Shown here one piece after another: positions 63,653-64,000 of a DNA stretch of 64,000 nucleotides. The DNA is taken from the NCBI GenBank assembly GCA_963764685.1, contig CAVXTT010000003.1:1-64000 (forward strand), read 5' to 3'. The notes beneath the pieces were generated by a model. That model worked only from the letters and a program-made list of their open reading frames with translations. It was not told where the DNA came from and did no database searches. Origin of the DNA: CAVXTT01 sp963764685 (GTDB lineage: Bacteria > Bacteroidota > Ignavibacteria > Ignavibacteriales > Ignavibacteriaceae). Positions within the stretch are counted from its first letter, which is position 1. Each line of letters opens with the position of its first letter. Position numbers and translations under genes: made by a program.

Positions 63653-64000
63653 AAAATCTTAATTTTTAATACTTTGTTCCACGTGAAACTATTAAAACCT
63701 TTATTTCTAAATACTTTTTACGAGCAAAAATTATCCGTTATTGCGAGTTATCCAACAAAGTGATTGCCTTTATTTAACAAAAAAATGACCTCTATTAAAA
63801 TATCTGTTCTACGAAGAAATTTCATCATAAAATGGTCAGGGCACTGCTGGTATGAGGATTTTTCGCACTGCCGCCCTTATGGCTTCGATACATTCCTTCG
63901 GAACACTCAGCCACCGGGCTATGATTCCTTAGGAAAGGGAAAGAAAGGTCACTGAGTGTTTTCGAGTCTTCGAGAAAATGTATCGAAGTGACCGGGCACT
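63653..64000. other. Spacer upstream of mnmG with parS and an inverted repeat
   Basis: About 350 bases without a supported gene. After the parS site comes AT-rich sequence. From 63877 to 63995 there are imperfect inverted arms: CTTCGATACATT...AACACTCAG (63877-63912) and TGAGTGTTTTCGAG...AATGTATCGAAG (63953-63988). This is an intergenic hairpin-forming repeat of the phylum. The region runs off the window. Confidence 0.5.
63675..63690. promoter_or_regulatory. parS centromere site for ParB
   Basis: TGTTCCACGTGAAACT matches the near-universal ParB-binding consensus TGTTNCACGTGNAACA at every fixed position but the last. It sits 23 bases upstream of the mnmG start, and parS sites next to gidA/gidB and near oriC are typical of many bacteria. 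Confidence 0.85.

Noticed and set aside
63764..63955. 63-residue plus-strand gene at the right edge
   Set aside because: It is made of the intergenic inverted repeat (TTCGATACATTCC type) and has no protein-like pattern.

Overview
The window joins two unrelated genomes. Positions 1 to about 5,030 are GC-rich and carry a typical actinobacterial housekeeping block: pyrK-pyrD, the actinobacterial integration host factor mihF, gmk, rpoZ and coaBC, with a convergent rpoD. From about 5,040 to the end the DNA is AT-rich and belongs to a Bacteroidota/Chlorobi-group bacterium, most likely an Ignavibacteria-type organism. The evidence is eight secreted proteins ending in the NYPNPFNPST-type type IX secretion (T9SS) sorting domain, propeller-sensor histidine kinases and the general gene content. 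The switch falls inside the 5' end of rpoD and looks like a chimeric contig rather than gene transfer.

Layout of the second genome. 5.6-10.5 kb: a secreted beta-propeller lipoprotein, a small unknown gene, and a two-gene signalling unit made of a cNMP-binding histidine kinase and a response regulator fused to a thioredoxin-reductase-like flavoprotein. 11.2-15.2 kb: a zinc uptake operon (small LRAPP-tail membrane protein, beta-barrel protein, znuA, znuC, znuB), followed by a DUF116 gene. 16.5-18.1 kb: a frameshifted SPFH protein and a truncated IS1182-type transposase. 18.2-29.0 kb: a nearly complete haem operon (hemX-hemA-hemC-PepSY-like-tetR/hemD fusion-hemE-hemN-hemH-hemG-hemB). It covers glutamyl-tRNA to haem apart from hemL. 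29.0-32.8 kb: remnants of trehalose/glycogen genes (treY, GH57, treS), two tiny charged proteins, a Crp regulator and a CheY-like protein. 32.8-34.4 kb: a DUF892 protein facing a rhodanese-MauE/DoxX pair. 34.4-51.5 kb: mainly T9SS cargo proteins, interrupted by a beta-carbonic anhydrase, a RibD/DHFR-like reductase and rubrerythrin. 51.5-52.9 kb: a repeat-rich non-coding stretch with a degenerate tandem array of roughly 30 bp units. 52.9-63.7 kb: a NarL-type two-component pair, mfd, murQ, rsmG and mnmG, with a near-perfect parS site directly upstream of mnmG, suggesting proximity to the replication origin.

Many genes in both parts carry one-base frameshifts, often in short homopolymers and often in essential genes (coaBC, rpoD, gmk, hemH, hemG). 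This points to consensus error more than real decay. The most unusual biology is the in-frame fusion of a TetR-type DNA-binding protein to uroporphyrinogen-III synthase inside the haem operon, with a palindrome upstream of the operon that could be its operator. Next is the kinase/flavoprotein-response-regulator pair, whose reductase domain has lost the CxxC redox centre.
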